A stretch of 37,500 nt of DNA from positions 1-37,500 of the forward strand of contig SCTG01000170.1 of NCBI GenBank assembly GCA_004298335.1, in the 5' to 3' direction. Origin of the DNA: Nitrospirota bacterium (GTDB taxonomy: Bacteria; Nitrospirota; Nitrospiria; Nitrospirales; NS-4). Position 1 is the stretch's first letter. Each line of letters begins with the position of its first letter. The notes beneath the pieces were generated by a model. It ran no database searches and had not been told where the DNA came from. It saw nothing but the letters and a program-made list of their open reading frames with translations. A program made the position numbers and the translations under genes. Positions 24,007 through 36,632 of this stretch are shown one piece after another.

Positions 24007-24213
24007 GTGAAGAGCAAAGGCACTGTCAAATGGTTTAATGACCGCAAGGGATTCGGGTTTATTCGCATGGATACGGGACAGGATGTCTTTGTCCATTATT
24101 CGGCCCTCCAGGGGGAAGGGTTTAAAACGCTCAAAGAAGGCGAAAACGTCGAATTTGATATCGTGGAAGGGGCGAAGGGGCCGCAGGCCTCCAATGTGAT
24201 GAAAGTCGTCTAG
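24007..24213 (+). CDS. Cold-shock domain protein (CspA family)
   Basis: A 68-residue single cold-shock-domain nucleic-acid chaperone. RNP1 is KGFGFI and RNP2 VFVHY, after the classic [15 protein letters not shown] start, with the end [11 protein letters not shown] 24007 follows a strong aaaggaggg site. It is divergent from lptF, has its own terminator, and stands alone. Family role: melts RNA secondary structure at low temperature or in general translation. Confidence 0.95.
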   Translation: MKSKGTVKWFNDRKGFGFIRMDTGQDVFVHYSALQGEGFKTLKEGENVEFDIVEGAKGPQASNVMKVV

Positions 24214-24266
24214 TCAAAGCCACGGCCGGCAGGCGCCGGTCGCCTCCCATATCCGTCTTAGTTTTC

Positions 24267-24300
24267 AAGGGCCTATCGTATGGTAGGCCCTTGTTGTTTG
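24267..24300 (+). terminator. Intrinsic terminator after the cold-shock gene
   Basis: Perfect 9-bp stem AAGGGCCTA (24267-24275) / TAGGCCCTT (24284-24292), 8-nt loop, then the T-rich tail gttgtttg. It lies 54 nt after the stop. Confidence 0.8.
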
Positions 24301-24316
24301 CCCCGCCGGCGCTTTC

Positions 24317-24345
24317 TTGACTTGATCGGAGGGTTGCGTTAGTTT
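24317..24345 (+). promoter_or_regulatory. Promoter of the TPR protein gene
   Basis: TTGACT at 24317-24322, 17-base spacer, TAGTTT at 24340-24345 (3 of 6). The -35 is the same TTGACT used ahead of riboswitch 1 and of the NHL gene. Start of translation follows at 24375, so the leader is short. Confidence 0.45.
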
Positions 24346-24374
24346 ACCGCAAGGTTCGCAAGAGAGGGCTTCCA

Positions 24375-25883
24375 TTGGCCAGCGACAAAGACGCAAAGAT
24401 TGAAAAAGCCCGCCAGTTGGCCGAATCCGGGAAATTCGTCAGCGCGATCAAAGCGTGGCGCGAACTCCTTGACGAGACTCCCCATAACGACGCCAACGTT
24501 TACAACACCATCGGCGACCTCTGTCTGAAGAACAAGGGGATCCCCGACGCGATCGACGCCTACAGCAAAGCCGCCCGGTTTTACCTGCAAGAAGGTTTTC
24601 ATCTCAAGGCCGTCGCGCTGTACAAAAAGATTCTCAAGCTCGATCCCAATCGGGCGGAAATCTATACCCTGCTCGGCGATCTGAACGTGGTGCGCGGGCT
24701 CATGAACAATGCCGTCGCCGATTATTTGTCCGGCGCCAAGCTATATTTGAAGATCGGCAAGGCCATGAACGCGCTGACGCTGTTTCGTAAAATCACGAAA
24801 GTCGATCCGCAGAACACGGACATGCGCCTGCGCGTGGCGGAGCTGTGTCTGAAGGAGAAGCTGACCGACGAAGCCATCGAAGAATACCTCCGGATCGGGC
24901 GGGAGTATCAGCGTCTCGGGCGCACGGATGAGGCGGGCAAGCTCTATGAGCAGATTCTGAAGATCGCGCCGGGCCATGCGGAGGCCCGCCGCCGGCTGGA
25001 CAACCCGCTTGAGCCTGTGGCCGAGACGCCGGAGCCTGCGATTTCTGCGGTCGAGGAGATCACGGTTGCTGACACGATGCAATCTGCCGTGGCGCTGGAG
25101 GCTCCTGCGGCGCCGGAGCCCGCTCCTGCGGTGGACGACCTTGCCGAGTTGGCTGCGAGTCTGGAGTCCAGCATGCCGGTCTTCGAAGCAGCGACTGCGC
25201 CGGCTCCGGAACAGCCCACTGCGGTTCCAACCAGTGACGCCGAGGGGGCCATTGAATTCAACACCGAGGGCCTTGCGTTTGAGCCCCATGACCGGCCTGC
25301 GGCGCCCCAGGCGCCTCCGCCAGTGGAAGCTGAGGCTCCCGTACTGGAAGTGGAGGTCGCGCCGAGCGTGGAACCGGTTGCGCCGGTTGCAGCCGTCTCC
25401 TCACAAGCGACGGGCACCGAGTTTGAAGCGATCTTTGAGGAGTTTCGCAAGGGCATCAAAGAACAAATCGGCGACGAGGAGTTTGAAACACACTATGATC
25501 TGGGCGTCGCGTACAAAGAAATGGGCCTGATTACCGAAGCGATCGAGGAGTTTCAGTTGGCGGCGCGCGGCCCGACGCGTTTCGTCGATGCCTGCACGAT
25601 GATTGCGGCCTGTTACAGGGATCAGGACCTGAGCAAATCCGCGATCACGTTTCTCGAGCGGGTGCTGGCGGATGCCCGCTGTGCGGGACCCGGCGTGCCC
25701 TATGTGCAATACGATCTTGCCGTGCTGTATGAGGAGGAAGGTTTTTCCGACAAAGCCATCCGCCTGTACGAGAAAATCCTGCCTATTCGCGATGTCGAGG
25801 CCCGGCTCCGAAGGCTGCAGGGAGGCGAAGAGCCGATGGTGCGTCCTCCTGCTGGAGCCAAGCGCCCGATCTCCTATCTCTAG
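24375..25883 (+). CDS. Tetratricopeptide-repeat scaffold protein with Ala/Pro/Glu-rich linker
   Basis: A 502-residue soluble protein. Residues ~5-215 are TPR-type helical hairpins (NTIGDLCLKNKGIPDAIDAY, AVALYKKILKLDPNRAE, RVAELCLKEKLTDEAIEEY, LYEQILKIAPGHAEARRRL). Residues ~220-345 are a low-complexity Ala/Pro/Glu/Val linker. Residues ~350-490 are a second TPR block beginning FEAIFEEFRKGIKEQIGDEE and FETHYDLGVAYKEMGL. The start is TTG 24375 after agagaggg, chosen because no ATG lies nearby and the TPR pattern begins at once. There is no signal peptide, so it probably acts as a cytoplasmic protein-protein adaptor. Its partner is not evident from the neighbours. Confidence 0.85.
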   Translation: MASDKDAKIEKARQLAESGKFVSAIKAWRELLDETPHNDANVYNTIGDLCLKNKGIPDAIDAYSKAARFYLQEGFHLKAVALYKKILKLDPNRAEIYTLLGDLNVVRGLMNNAVADYLSGAKLYLKIGKAMNALTLFRKITKVDPQNTDMRLRVAELCLKEKLTDEAIEEYLRIGREYQRLGRTDEAGKLYEQILKIAPGHAEARRRLDNPLEPVAETPEPAISAVEEITVADTMQSAVALEAPAAPEPAPAVDDLAELAASLESSMPVFEAATAPAPEQPTAVPTSDAEGAIEFNTEGLAFEPHDRPAAPQAPPPVEAEAPVLEVEVAPSVEPVAPVAAVSSQATGTEFEAIFEEFRKGIKEQIGDEEFETHYDLGVAYKEMGLITEAIEEFQLAARGPTRFVDACTMIAACYRDQDLSKSAITFLERVLADARCAGPGVPYVQYDLAVLYEEEGFSDKAIRLYEKILPIRDVEARLRRLQGGEEPMVRPPAGAKRPISYL

Positions 25884-25906
25884 CCTCCAAGACGAACTTC
25901 GCTGCC

Positions 25907-25936
25907 TTGACTTCATTGAAAGCCCGGTGCTAAACT
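25907..25936 (+). promoter_or_regulatory. Promoter of the NHL-guaB-guaA gene run
   Basis: TTGACT at 25907-25912, 18-base spacer, TAAACT at 25931-25936 (4 of 6 to TATAAT). The leader to ATG 25977 is about 35 nt, with aggag at 25964-25968 as ribosome binding site. Confidence 0.6.
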
Positions 25937-25976
25937 CATCGAATCAACTGGAAAATTTCCCGTAGGAGTAAGTGCC

Positions 25977-30426
<4,450 letters not shown>

Positions 30427-30442
30427 CTTCTCTCCGAATGCG

Positions 30443-32002
30443 ATGGGTTTTCAGCACCAGAGAATACTGGTCCTCGACTTCGGTTCCCAGTACACCCAAC
30501 TGATCGCCCGCCGTATCCGGGAGTCCCACGTCTACTCTGAAATCCTGCCCTACAACGTCCCGCTGGCGCGCATCCTGGAGTACCGGCCGGCCGGTCTTGT
30601 CCTGTCTGGAGGCCCTGCCAGCGTCTACGATCGGAAGGCTCCGTCCATCCCGAAACCGATATTAGACGCGGGTGTTCCGATTCTGGGGATCTGCTATGGC
30701 ATGCAGTTGGTGACCCATCTGCTGGGTGGAAGCGTGGCGCGGGCGGCCCATCGTGAATACGGGCCGGCCACGCTGCTGATCGACGATCATACGGACCTGT
30801 TCAAGGGGTTTGAAGGAGCAACGGGCCATCCGACCGCCTGGATGTCCCACGGAGATCGCATCGAACGGATGCCGCCGGGTTTCCGCGCCATCGCGCGCAC
30901 CGCGAACTCGCCGGTTGCGGCGATGAAGACGACGGATCGAGACAGGCGGATCTATTGCCTCCAGTTTCATCCTGAAGTGGCTCATACCGAAAACGGCGCC
31001 GCCATTTTGAGGAATTTCGTGTATGACATCTGCGGCGTAAAACCGGATTGGACCATGCGCTCCTTCAAGGCCGAGACCATTGCTGCGATCCGGGACCAAG
31101 TGGGCACTGGGAAGCTCCTGTGCGCGCTCAGCGGGGGGGTGGACTCCTCGGTCGCGGCCGTGCTGGCCCATGAAGCGGTCGGCGACCGACTGACGTGTCT
31201 TTTTGTGGACCATGGGCTTTTACGGGAAGGCGAGGCGCGGCTGGTGTGTGAGACCTTTGCCAAGCACTTTAAGATTAAGTTGAAGTTGATCAATGCATCA
31301 TCTCGGTTTATAAGCTTACTTGAATCTGTGAACGATCCTGAAAGGAAGCGGAAGATCATCGGCCGAGCCTTTATCAAGGAATTTGAAAGTTTTGCACAGA
31401 GAGCGGGGAAAGCGGCGTGGCTCGTCCAGGGCACGCTCTATCCTGACGTCATTGAAAGCGTAAGCTTTAAAGGACCATCGGCGACGATCAAGACGCATCA
31501 CAACGTCGGAGGGCTCCCGTCGCGGATGCGATTTCGTCTGATCGAGCCGTTGCGGGAGCTGTTCAAGGACGAAGTCAGGGAACTGGGAAGAGAGCTGGGG
31601 CTTCCGGAAGAAATCATCGGGCGGCAGCCATTTCCCGGCCCAGGGCTGGCGATCCGCATCCTGGGACCGGTGACGAAAGAGCGGCTCGGGATCGTGCGCA
31701 AAGCTGACGCCATCGTGGAGCAGGAAATCCGAAAAGCCGGATATTATGACCGGGTCTGGCAAGCCTTTGCGGTGCTGTTGCCGGTCAAAACCGTCGGGGT
31801 GATGGGCGATCAACGAACCTATGACAATGTGGTGGCCGTTCGTGCGGTGACCAGCGTGGACGGGATGACGGCCGACTGGGCGCGGCTGCCTGCCGACGTG
31901 CTGGGATCGATTTCAACGCGGATCATCAACGAAGTCAAAGGAGTGAACCGGGTGGTGTTCGATATCAGCTCGAAGCCCCCGAGCACCATCGAATGGGAAT
32001 GA
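30443..32002 (+). CDS. guaA: GMP synthase (glutamine-hydrolysing)
   Basis: A 519-residue two-domain enzyme converting XMP to GMP. The N-terminal class I glutaminase domain has [37 protein letters not shown] with the nucleophile Cys, and FHPEVAHTE with the His/Glu pair. The PP-loop ATPase domain has [14 protein letters not shown]. The C-terminal dimerisation domain ends KPPSTIEWE, the family's usual terminus. ATG 30443 gives the normal length; the frame is open to 30374 but that would overlap guaB. Downstream it overlaps rluB. Confidence 0.97.
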   Translation: MGFQHQRILVLDFGSQYTQLIARRIRESHVYSEILPYNVPLARILEYRPAGLVLSGGPASVYDRKAPSIPKPILDAGVPILGICYGMQLVTHLLGGSVARAAHREYGPATLLIDDHTDLFKGFEGATGHPTAWMSHGDRIERMPPGFRAIARTANSPVAAMKTTDRDRRIYCLQFHPEVAHTENGAAILRNFVYDICGVKPDWTMRSFKAETIAAIRDQVGTGKLLCALSGGVDSSVAAVLAHEAVGDRLTCLFVDHGLLREGEARLVCETFAKHFKIKLKLINASSRFISLLESVNDPERKRKIIGRAFIKEFESFAQRAGKAAWLVQGTLYPDVIESVSFKGPSATIKTHHNVGGLPSRMRFRLIEPLRELFKDEVRELGRELGLPEEIIGRQPFPGPGLAIRILGPVTKERLGIVRKADAIVEQEIRKAGYYDRVWQAFAVLLPVKTVGVMGDQRTYDNVVAVRAVTSVDGMTADWARLPADVLGSISTRIINEVKGVNRVVFDISSKPPSTIEWE

Positions 32003-32748
32003 ACGCCGTCCGTTTGCAGAAAGTCATCGCGGATGCCGGTGTCGCCTCCCGCCGCAAGGCAGAGGAACTCATCTGCCAGGGCCGTGTGACCGTCAATGGC
32101 AAGGTGGTGATGGAGATGGGTCTCAAGGTGGATCCGGCTTCCGACCATGTGAAGGTGGACGGGCGGCACCTCAAGCCGGCTGCGCCCAAGGCGTATGTGA
32201 TGCTCAACAAACCTAAAGGCGTGCTGACCACCCTGGAAGGGCCCGGCGCGGACGATCGCCAGACGGTCCAGTCTTTGCTCAAGGGAATCAAACAGCGTGT
32301 GTTCCCGGTCGGCCGGCTGGATTACGACACCGAAGGCCTGCTGGTGCTCACCAACGATGGCGAGCTGGCCCAGCGGCTCCTGCATCCCCGGTACCATGTC
32401 CCGAAAACTTATCTAGTGAAAGTCAAAGGGGTCTTGGACGAGGCGCAGATCAGGAGGCTGGAAAAGGGCGTTCGGCTCAGCGACGGGATGACAGGGCGAG
32501 CCCATGCCAAAAAAATCAGGAAGACCGATGAAAACTCTTGGATCGAGCTGACCATCTTCGAAGGCCGCACGCACCAGGTGAAACGAATGCTCGAGGCCGT
32601 CGGGCATCCCGTGCTGAAACTCAAGCGTGTCCGGTTCGGTCCGCTGACGCTGGGAGCGCTCCCCTCCGGCGAATATCGGTTCCTGACGGATCCCGAAATC
32701 CATCGGCTGAAGGATGCCGCGGCGGGCGGGGAGAAACTGGCCTCATGA
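31999..32748 (+). CDS. rluB: 23S rRNA pseudouridine synthase (RluB/RsuA family)
   Basis: A 249-residue protein with an N-terminal S4 RNA-binding domain ([31 protein letters not shown]) and an RsuA-type catalytic domain ([30 protein letters not shown] with the catalytic Asp, [41 protein letters not shown]). It modifies rRNA uridine to pseudouridine; RluB, acting on 23S, is favoured by length and motif spacing, but RluF or RsuA cannot be excluded. ATG 31999 overlaps the guaA stop (ATGA); ATG 31993 is two codons earlier and equally possible. The stop overlaps the aspS start. Confidence 0.88.
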   Translation: MNAVRLQKVIADAGVASRRKAEELICQGRVTVNGKVVMEMGLKVDPASDHVKVDGRHLKPAAPKAYVMLNKPKGVLTTLEGPGADDRQTVQSLLKGIKQRVFPVGRLDYDTEGLLVLTNDGELAQRLLHPRYHVPKTYLVKVKGVLDEAQIRRLEKGVRLSDGMTGRAHAKKIRKTDENSWIELTIFEGRTHQVKRMLEAVGHPVLKLKRVRFGPLTLGALPSGEYRFLTDPEIHRLKDAAAGGEKLAS

Positions 32749-34508
32749 AGCCGCGCACGCAGACATGCGGACAGCTCCGTTCATCCGAAGGCGGCCAGCG
32801 CGTGCGTTTAATGGGATGGGTGCAGCGGCGTCGCGACCACGGGATGCTGATCTTCATCGACTTGAGGGATCGAACCGGCCTGACGCAGGTGGTATTCAAC
32901 GCGGAACGGAACGCCGCCGTCCATCAAGCGGCGCATGCGCTTCGCCCGGAGTGTGTCGTGGCGGTCGAGGGGGTGGTGGCCGCCCGGCCGGCGGAGTCCA
33001 AGAACCCCGACCTGCCGACGGGGGAAATCGAGGTGCTCGTTGACGCGCTGGAAATTCTCAATGAGGCCAGGACGCCGCCCTTCCAAATTGAGGACGATGC
33101 CGAGGTGACGGAGGCGCTTCGCCTGAAGTATCGCTACCTCGACCTGCGGCGGCCCAGAATGCAACGCTTGCTCGGTCTGCGCCATGCCGTGGCGCAGTAC
33201 ATACGGGCATTCCTGAATGCCGAAGGGTTCCTGGAAGTCGAAACGCCGATGTTGACCAAAAGCACGCCCGAAGGGGCCCGGGATTACCTGGTGCCCAGTC
33301 GTGTGAATCCCGGCAGTTTCTACGCGCTTCCCCAGTCGCCCCAGCTCTTCAAGCAGGTCCTCATGGCCGCCGGCATGGACCGTTACTATCAGGTGGCGCG
33401 CTGCTTCCGGGATGAAGACCTTCGCAACGATCGGCAGCCGGAGTTTACGCAGATTGACGTGGAGATGTCGTTTGTTGATCGCGAGCAAGTCATGGCAGTG
33501 ATGGAGCGGATGATCGCGGGTGTCTTTCGTGAGACGGCCGGCATCGAACTCACCCTGCCGTTTCCGCGGATGACCCATGCGGAGGCGATGGGCCGGTATG
33601 GTTCAGACAAGCCCGACCTTCGTTTTGGGATGCCGCTCCATGACATGAGCGGCTTTGCGGCCAAGAGTGACTTCAAGGTCTTCAAGGATGCAGTCGCCAA
33701 GGGCGGCATGGTGAAGGCCCTGATCGTCAAAGGCGGGGCGTCCATGGCGCGCAGCCGGATTGATGCGCTCGGCGAAACGGCAAAGAGCTTCGGGGCCAAA
33801 GGCCTGGCCTGGGTCAAGATCGTGGACGGCGGACAACTCGAATCCGTCATCGCAAAATTTCTGGACGCGCGCAGCCTCCTGGCCGCCTTGCCCGATGCCG
33901 CCGTAGGCGACCTGCTTCTCTTCGGTGCCGACAAGCCCAATGTGGTGCATGATGTGCTGGGGCGTCTGCGCCTGCAGCTCGGCGAGGAGCTGAATCTGAT
34001 CGATCAGAAAGCGTGGCGCCCTCTCTGGGTCGTCGACTTTCCGTTGCTGGATTACGATCCGGAGCAAAAGCGATACGTCTTCATGCACAATCCGTTTGCC
34101 GCGCCGTTGGATGAAGATGTCGCATTGCTGGATGCGGACCCGCTCAAGGCGAAAGCCAAGGCCTATGACATGGTCCTGAACGGGAATGAAATCGGCGGCG
34201 GCAGCATCCGCAACCATCGCAGCGACATCCAGTTGCGGATCCTCGATCTGCTTGGCATCAACAAAGAGCAGGCGCAGGAGAAGTTCGGGTTCCTCTTGGA
34301 CGCGCTGGAATACGGCACGCCGCCGCACGGAGGCATCGCCTTCGGTTTGGATCGCCTGATCATGCTGCTCGGTGGTGCCGACTCGATCCGCGACGTGATC
34401 GCCTTCCCGAAGACCCAGAAAGCCCAGTGCCCCATGACCGAGGCGCCTTCGCCGATCACCCAGGATCAACTCAAGGAGCTGCACATCAAGCTGGACAGGA
34501 TTGACTAG
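32745..34508 (+). CDS. aspS: Aspartyl-tRNA synthetase, possibly Asp/Asn non-discriminating
   Basis: A 587-residue bacterial-type class IIb synthetase. N-terminal OB anticodon-binding domain ([25 protein letters not shown]); catalytic core with motif 2 in [28 protein letters not shown], a long bacterial GAD insertion (~residues 285-420), [24 protein letters not shown] and motif 3 [15 protein letters not shown]. His follows RRRD where discriminating enzymes such as E. coli have Leu; as I recall, this His marks enzymes that also charge tRNA-Asn for GatCAB. ATG 32745 overlaps the rluB stop; the open frame further upstream is inside rluB and not coding. Confidence 0.95.
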   Translation: MKPRTQTCGQLRSSEGGQRVRLMGWVQRRRDHGMLIFIDLRDRTGLTQVVFNAERNAAVHQAAHALRPECVVAVEGVVAARPAESKNPDLPTGEIEVLVDALEILNEARTPPFQIEDDAEVTEALRLKYRYLDLRRPRMQRLLGLRHAVAQYIRAFLNAEGFLEVETPMLTKSTPEGARDYLVPSRVNPGSFYALPQSPQLFKQVLMAAGMDRYYQVARCFRDEDLRNDRQPEFTQIDVEMSFVDREQVMAVMERMIAGVFRETAGIELTLPFPRMTHAEAMGRYGSDKPDLRFGMPLHDMSGFAAKSDFKVFKDAVAKGGMVKALIVKGGASMARSRIDALGETAKSFGAKGLAWVKIVDGGQLESVIAKFLDARSLLAALPDAAVGDLLLFGADKPNVVHDVLGRLRLQLGEELNLIDQKAWRPLWVVDFPLLDYDPEQKRYVFMHNPFAAPLDEDVALLDADPLKAKAKAYDMVLNGNEIGGGSIRNHRSDIQLRILDLLGINKEQAQEKFGFLLDALEYGTPPHGGIAFGLDRLIMLLGGADSIRDVIAFPKTQKAQCPMTEAPSPITQDQLKELHIKLDRID

Positions 34509-34570
34509 CTATCGAATGCACTGGCACAAGGGACCTCTCTCCGGTGCCGGTTACTGAGAAAGGGGGCGAC

Positions 34571-34957
34571 ATGTCACTGAATGTGAAGATGAGCCAGCAG
34601 ACAAAGCCGGGTGGGGTGCCGGCTACGGTCATCAGGCTTGTGGGACGATTGGACAGCGCCACCTCGCCACAGGCCGAGGAAGCGATCGCGCCGGTCCTTG
34701 CAGGGGGCCTCGATGTGGTGGAATTCAACCTTGCAGAATTGACCTATATCAGCAGCGCTGGACTGCGGGTGCTAATTAGTACGCGTAAAGCTCTGGCGGC
34801 CCGGAAGGCGCAGCTGTACGTGACCAACCCTCAGCCGCAAATCCAGAAAGTCTTCGATATCGTCAAGGCCTTGCCTGGCCAGGTGATATTCGTGAACACG
34901 GAGGAGCTGGATGCCTACTTGGGCGCGATGCAGCGCAAGGTGACCGAGGGAGAGTAG
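34571..34957 (+). CDS. STAS-domain anti-sigma factor antagonist
   Basis: A 128-residue single STAS domain of the SpoIIAA/RsbV type. Motifs: VIRLVGRLDSATSPQAEEAI, VVEFNLAELTYISSAGLRVLIS and a C-terminal amphipathic stretch KVFDIVKALPGQVIFV. The Ser pair in YISSAGLR contains the expected phosphorylation site. ATG 34571 follows gaaaggggg; the longer GTG start at 34544 would include that ribosome binding site. No kinase (RsbW/SpoIIAB) or sigma gene is adjacent. It is 62 nt after aspS and converges with the DUF3467-like gene (17 bp between stops). The partner-switching role is inferred from the family. Confidence 0.88.
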   Translation: MSLNVKMSQQTKPGGVPATVIRLVGRLDSATSPQAEEAIAPVLAGGLDVVEFNLAELTYISSAGLRVLISTRKALAARKAQLYVTNPQPQIQKVFDIVKALPGQVIFVNTEELDAYLGAMQRKVTEGE

Positions 34958-34974
34958 TGTTTCGCACGCGCGTG

Positions 34975-35553
34975 TCAGTTCAAATTGAACAAGGCGCGGG
35001 GTTCGGTGGGGGGCGAGCCGTCATCGATCTTGCCGAAGCGGTCTTCGTACTGAGAGAGATTATCGCCGAGCACGCTGATGATCCGTCGCATATGGGAGGG
35101 ACTGACGATCAGACGGGCCGTGATCTTGGATGCAGGCGGGAAGTTTGTGATGCAATCCATGATGAATTCGTCATGGGTGTGCATGACGGACATGGCGTTG
35201 GAGTAGGCCCCTCCCAGTAACTCCTCCGCGACCTGGAGCTTGGCGTAGAGATCGTCCACCTGCCCGGCTTTGGCCCGCGTGTTCTCCGGTTGGGCAGGCA
35301 CAGCGCCAAAAGTCTTTTCATACCGTCCGAAATTGTCCAGCAAAGCTTTGACCATGCGCTTGAGGTACGGAGGGGTGGCAATGACCCGTCCCACAATCCG
35401 AGGCGGGGCGGCGAATCCGGCGATGAAGTCCAGCAGGAATTCGTCCCTGGTGTGGATGACGACGAGGCCTGTTGCATACGCGCCCTGGCCGGTTTTGGCG
35501 TCGATGCGCGGTTGCGGGGGTTGGGATGGGGCCTGATCGCCTGGGCCGTTCAC
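34975..35553 (-). CDS. Tandem DUF3467-like protein
   Basis: A 192-residue protein containing two copies of a ~58-residue module, at ~26-83 and ~117-174. Each starts Y-(A/S)-(T/N), has (I/M)HT(R/H)DEF(L/I)(L/M)D near the middle, a PP-containing turn, (A/S)(T/P)xxxx(R)(M/I) and ends N(F/L)xx(Y)E(K/D)xFG. The pattern resembles DUF3467, a widespread small domain of unknown function that normally occurs once. The two copies are joined by a short helical linker (DDLYAKLQVAEELLGG). GTG start at 35553, 12 nt after the molybdoenzyme gene, so co-transcribed with it. No signal peptide, so cytoplasmic. Function unknown. Confidence 0.75.
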   Translation of the reverse strand: MNGPGDQAPSQPPQPRIDAKTGQGAYATGLVVIHTRDEFLLDFIAGFAAPPRIVGRVIATPPYLKRMVKALLDNFGRYEKTFGAVPAQPENTRAKAGQVDDLYAKLQVAEELLGGAYSNAMSVMHTHDEFIMDCITNFPPASKITARLIVSPSHMRRIISVLGDNLSQYEDRFGKIDDGSPPTEPRALFNLN

Positions 35554-35565
35554 GCGACGTCCATT

Positions 35566-36588
35566 TCAGACCTGGTCAACGATGGTGACGATGGTGTGCA
35601 GACCGCTGGCTCCTGCCGGGCTGGGACGAACAATCTCCGGCGCCTGCAGTCGGCCCTTGGCATCAATGGCACGAACAGACACCTGGTAGGTGCCGGCCTT
35701 GGGCGGTGCCCAGTTGTAGTACCAGACTACCCAGGTATAGGGCGAGAGCGGCAGTTCGTGGGGAGCGCTGTCCCAGGTTTTGCCTCCGTCGAAACTGATC
35801 TCGACTTTTTTGATGGTCTCGGGACCTCCATAGGCGATGCCTTTGAACAGATGCTCTTTCCCGCGCAAGTTCTGGTAATGGCCGGGACTGTCGATGCGCG
35901 AGGTGAGTTTGATCGTGCCGTCGTCGGTCCATCCCTTACGCTGCCAGTAACCTTTGTAGTCACCGTCGTACACTTCGATTTCGGTGATCCATTTGACATT
36001 CTTGATGCCGTAGATCCCGGGCACGACGGCGCGGAGCGGAAACCCGTGCATTTTGGGAAGCCGGACGCCGTTCATCATATAGGCCAGCAACACATCCCCG
36101 CGCATGGCGCGTTCGAAGGGGATGCTGTCATCGTAGCCGTCCGCGGCGCGAAACACGACGTCCCGCGCGCTCTCCGTGTCGGCGCCCATTTCTACCAGCA
36201 AATCTTTGAGTGAGATGCCGCGCCACATGGCATTCCCCATGCTGTCGCCGCCCGGCAGGTTGTCGATGCATTCCAGCGTGACGGCACGGTCGAGCGCCGG
36301 CCGTTTGAGGATGTCGTCGTAGCGGAGCACCTTCGGCTTCTTGACGGTGCCGGTGATCGAGAGTTGCCATTGATCGGCCTTGATATCGCGGGAGAGGCTG
36401 AAGGGTGAGTCGGAATAGTTGACCACGTAAAATTTGTCGTTCGGCGTAAAGTACATCGTTTCGCGCGGCGGGACCGCAAACATCCGGCCGAACATCGACG
36501 CGGCTTCAGTCTGCTGTCCTGTCAGGCCCAACAGCAGCCCCGCGGAGGCGGCCTTCAATACATCGCGGCGCTTCCATTGAAAAAACAT
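35566..36588 (-). CDS. Tat-exported sulfite-oxidase-family molybdopterin oxidoreductase
   Basis: A 340-residue protein with a twin-arginine signal (KRRDVLKAASAGLLLGL, residues 6-22). The central domain is the sulfite-oxidase fold: TPNDKFYVVNYSD, WQLSITGTVKKPKVL, TLECIDNLPGGDSMGNAMW with Cys107 the expected molybdenum ligand, then WRGISLKDLL, GFPLRAVVPGIYGIKNVKWITEIEV. The C-terminal part is the Mo-co dimerisation Ig-like domain (VEISFDGGKTWDSA, WVVWYYNWAPPKAGTYQVSVRAID). No haem domain is fused, as in SorA- or YedY-like enzymes; substrate may be sulfite or another oxyanion/sulfoxide. It follows the Rieske gene by 44 nt on the same strand. Confidence 0.9.
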   Translation of the reverse strand: MFFQWKRRDVLKAASAGLLLGLTGQQTEAASMFGRMFAVPPRETMYFTPNDKFYVVNYSDSPFSLSRDIKADQWQLSITGTVKKPKVLRYDDILKRPALDRAVTLECIDNLPGGDSMGNAMWRGISLKDLLVEMGADTESARDVVFRAADGYDDSIPFERAMRGDVLLAYMMNGVRLPKMHGFPLRAVVPGIYGIKNVKWITEIEVYDGDYKGYWQRKGWTDDGTIKLTSRIDSPGHYQNLRGKEHLFKGIAYGGPETIKKVEISFDGGKTWDSAPHELPLSPYTWVVWYYNWAPPKAGTYQVSVRAIDAKGRLQAPEIVRPSPAGASGLHTIVTIVDQV

Positions 36589-36632
36589 ACCGGTATTATC
36601 CTACTTTTACGTCGCCTTGAGCAATTCCTGAG

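Noticed and set aside
34519-34550. GGCAC / GTGCC inverted repeat after aspS as a terminator
   Set aside because: No T-run follows and the stem is only 5 bp; the ribosome binding site of the STAS gene follows directly.
34965-34974. CACGCGCGTG palindrome between the convergent STAS and DUF3467-like genes
   Set aside because: Ten-bp GC palindromes are expected by chance in this composition; no T-run, no second copy seen.
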